A stretch of DNA of 64,000 nucleotides from an uncultured Muribaculaceae bacterium. GTDB taxonomy: Bacteria; Bacteroidota; Bacteroidia; Bacteroidales; Muribaculaceae. The stretch covers positions 62,001 through 126,000 of the forward strand of contig CAJULY010000002.1 of assembly GCA_910587185.1 (NCBI GenBank). Reading direction: 5' to 3'. A program made the position numbers and the translations under genes. The number at the start of each line of letters is the position of its first letter. Position 1 is the first letter of the stretch. This document shows, in pieces, positions 62,282 to 64,000 of this stretch. The notes under the pieces were generated by a model. That model saw nothing but the letters and a program-made list of their open reading frames with translations, was not told the origin of the DNA and made no database searches.

Positions 62282-63988
62282 TTATTTGTCAGCTTCGCAA
62301 TCGTCAACTAACTTACGGGTGATTCTCATCGCGCAGAAGTTCGGGCCGCACATTGTGCAGAAGTGATCATCGTTCTTGTGACTCTCGACATAATATTGTT
62401 TTGCTCTGGCAGGATCGAGCGACAGATTGAACTGATCTTTCCAGCGGAATTCAAAACGGGCTTTGCTGAGAGCGTCGTCTCTTATCTGGGCGCCCGGATG
62501 TCCTTTGGCGAGGTCGGCTGCGTGAGCTGCAATTTTATAGGTTATCACTCCGTTTCTGACATCTTCGAGATTCGGCAATGCCAGATGCTCTTTCGGAGTC
62601 ACATAGCAGATCATGGCGGTTCCCATCCAAGCGATCTGTGCGGCTCCGATTGCGGATGTTATATGGTCATAGCCCGGAGCGATGTCGGTTGTGAGTGGGC
62701 CGAGAGTATAGAACGGGGCTTCATGGCATTTTTCAATCTGGCGGTCCATGTTCTCGCGTATTTTATGCATGGGGACGTGTCCCGGGCCCTCAATGAGCAC
62801 CTGGACATTATGACGCCATGCGATCTCTGTGAGCTCACCGAGCACATCCAGTTCAAGGAACTGAGAACGGTCATTGGCGTCATGTATGGACCCGGGCCTG
62901 AGGCCGTCGCCGAGCGATACTGCCACATCATATTGTTCAAGAATTTCACATATTTCCTCAAAATGAGTGTAGAGGAAGTTTTCTTCGCCGTGCATGACAG
63001 CCCAGCTCGTCATTATCGATCCTCCTCGCGACACGATTCCTGTCAATCGTTCCCCAACCATGTCCGCATGAGCCCTCAAGGCGCCGGCATGGATTGTAAA
63101 ATAATCGACACCCTGCTCAGCCTGTTCGATGAGGGTATCGCGATATATTTCCCAAGTGAGGTCTTCGATTTTACCGTTTACTTTTTCAAGGGCCTGATAA
63201 ACGGGTACCGTTCCCATCGGCACAGGACAATTTCTGATAATCCACTCACGGGTCTCGTGGATATTGTCGCCTGTCGAAAGGTCCATAAGTGTGTCTCCAC
63301 CCCAATAACAGCTCCACACGGCCTTGCTTACTTCCTCTTCGATTCCGGAAGAAAGGGCGGAGTTACCGATATTGGTATTGAGTTTTACCAGAAAATTACG
63401 GCCGATAATCATCGGTTCTGCTTCCGGGTGGTTTATGTTGGCAGGAAGCACTGCTCGGCCGGAGGCTATTTCATCACGTACAAACTCCGGATTGATATGG
63501 CTTTTGATTCCAAGAGCGTCGGCATTGGAGTTTTCACGGATAGCCACATATTCCATTTCAGGGGTGATGATTCCCTGGCGTGCGAGAGCCATCTGGGTGA
63601 TGGCTTTGCCTTTCTTTGCTCTGCGCGGTGCATATCTGTGAGCGAAGCGGATATTGTCGAGTGATTTGTCAGTTTCTCTCGCTTTGCCGTAATCGGAGGT
63701 TATCGATGGCAGTTGTTCGAGATCGTCGCGGCTGGCAATCCACTCCTCACGCATGCGCGGGAGGCCCTTGTTGATGTCTATAGTTATGGTCGGATCGGTG
63801 TAGGGTCCGCTCGTATCATAAACTGTTACGGGGGCATTTTCAGTAGTCACTTTCTCTCCATTGATGATTTTCACCGTTGGAGTGAGATTGATCTGTCTCA
63901 TCGCGACTTTGACTGGGTGAATCTTCCCCGGAATGTGGATTTTTTCAGAGGAGGGATAGGAACTGATGTTTATGTTTTCTATTTCCAT
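62282..63988 (-). CDS. thiC: Phosphomethylpyrimidine synthase
   Basis: Predicted 568-residue radical SAM enzyme turning aminoimidazole ribotide into HMP phosphate, the pyrimidine half of thiamine. The characteristic C-terminal cluster site reads CTMCGPNFC. Other landmarks are LSTGDNIHETREWII, ALGIKSHINPEFVRDEIA and EGPGHVPMHKI. The gene appears complete, with its ATG 12 nt from the window edge; upstream thi genes and any TPP riboswitch would lie outside. It overlaps no other gene and is followed by thiH. Confidence 0.96.
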   Translation of the reverse strand: MEIENINISSYPSSEKIHIPGKIHPVKVAMRQINLTPTVKIINGEKVTTENAPVTVYDTSGPYTDPTITIDINKGLPRMREEWIASRDDLEQLPSITSDYGKARETDKSLDNIRFAHRYAPRRAKKGKAITQMALARQGIITPEMEYVAIRENSNADALGIKSHINPEFVRDEIASGRAVLPANINHPEAEPMIIGRNFLVKLNTNIGNSALSSGIEEEVSKAVWSCYWGGDTLMDLSTGDNIHETREWIIRNCPVPMGTVPVYQALEKVNGKIEDLTWEIYRDTLIEQAEQGVDYFTIHAGALRAHADMVGERLTGIVSRGGSIMTSWAVMHGEENFLYTHFEEICEILEQYDVAVSLGDGLRPGSIHDANDRSQFLELDVLGELTEIAWRHNVQVLIEGPGHVPMHKIRENMDRQIEKCHEAPFYTLGPLTTDIAPGYDHITSAIGAAQIAWMGTAMICYVTPKEHLALPNLEDVRNGVITYKIAAHAADLAKGHPGAQIRDDALSKARFEFRWKDQFNLSLDPARAKQYYVESHKNDDHFCTMCGPNFCAMRITRKLVDDCEADK

Positions 63989-64000
63989 TGTTTTGTTCTC

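Noticed and set aside
62363..63664. A 433-codon open frame on the plus strand opposite thiC
   Set aside because: It is the antisense shadow of a highly conserved gene; its composition (many Cys, His, Phe) is not protein-like and no domain is recognised.
63960..64000. TPP riboswitch expected in front of the thi operon
   Set aside because: Only 12 nt upstream of thiC are inside the window, and no thi-box can be seen.

Overview
The window looks like a chromosomal segment of a Bacteroidales bacterium, most likely a member of the Muribaculaceae or a close relative (family-level placement is inference). The evidence is: promoters of the Bacteroidota type (TTTG or TTG, then 19-20 nt, then TAnnTTTG); almost no Shine-Dalgarno sequences; a complex I gene set with a fused nuoCD and no nuoE, nuoF or nuoG; an ATP synthase epsilon subunit that is only its N-terminal domain; many lipoproteins and TonB-dependent outer-membrane proteins; and Bacteroidota families such as the NagZ-type GH3 plus serine-hydrolase fusion. 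I see no phage, CRISPR array or insertion sequence.

Layout. 0-2 kb: a pair of membrane PH-domain proteins. 2-10 kb: a two-motif retropepsin-like protease, a tRNA-Arg, an outer-membrane barrel protein, a TPR/LuxR membrane regulator, and a CatA-like / AraC / DUF5131 cluster whose promoter abuts its start codon. 10-14.5 kb: a 5'-nucleotidase and a GH3 / serine-hydrolase protein split by a frameshift at a run of ten A. 14.6-16 kb: a lone trpB preceded by what reads as a complete trp attenuator (Trp-rich leader peptide, pause hairpin, antiterminator and terminator). 16-20.7 kb: parC, DUF3316 and an S41 peptidase. 20.7-23.7 kb: a patch of long AT-rich gaps with GC-rich structured islands around a predicted secreted HExxH protease and a PepSY-like lipoprotein. 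23.7-29.8 kb: glyS-lemA-FKBP, and divergently a TonB receptor with a lipoprotein.

30-47.2 kb holds the most striking architecture. Eighteen genes lie head to tail from one recognisable promoter to one strong terminator: nuoA-B-CD-H, then a complete F1Fo ATP synthase cluster (atpD-C-B-E-F-H-A-G), then nuoI-J-K-L-M-N. The proton pump and the proton-driven synthase are therefore arranged as one transcription unit, with the atp block placed inside the nuo operon between nuoH and nuoI.

47.2-64 kb: an unusual GH29 fucosidase-GH3 glycosidase fusion, a small membrane protein, YqgE, a candidate small RNA, DUF695, a nicotinamidase, rsfS-ftsH, an aminotransferase with a LolC/E-like permease, valS, and thiC-thiH at the right edge. 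Apart from the superoperon and the accessory patch at 20.7-23.7 kb, most of the window is housekeeping sequence.
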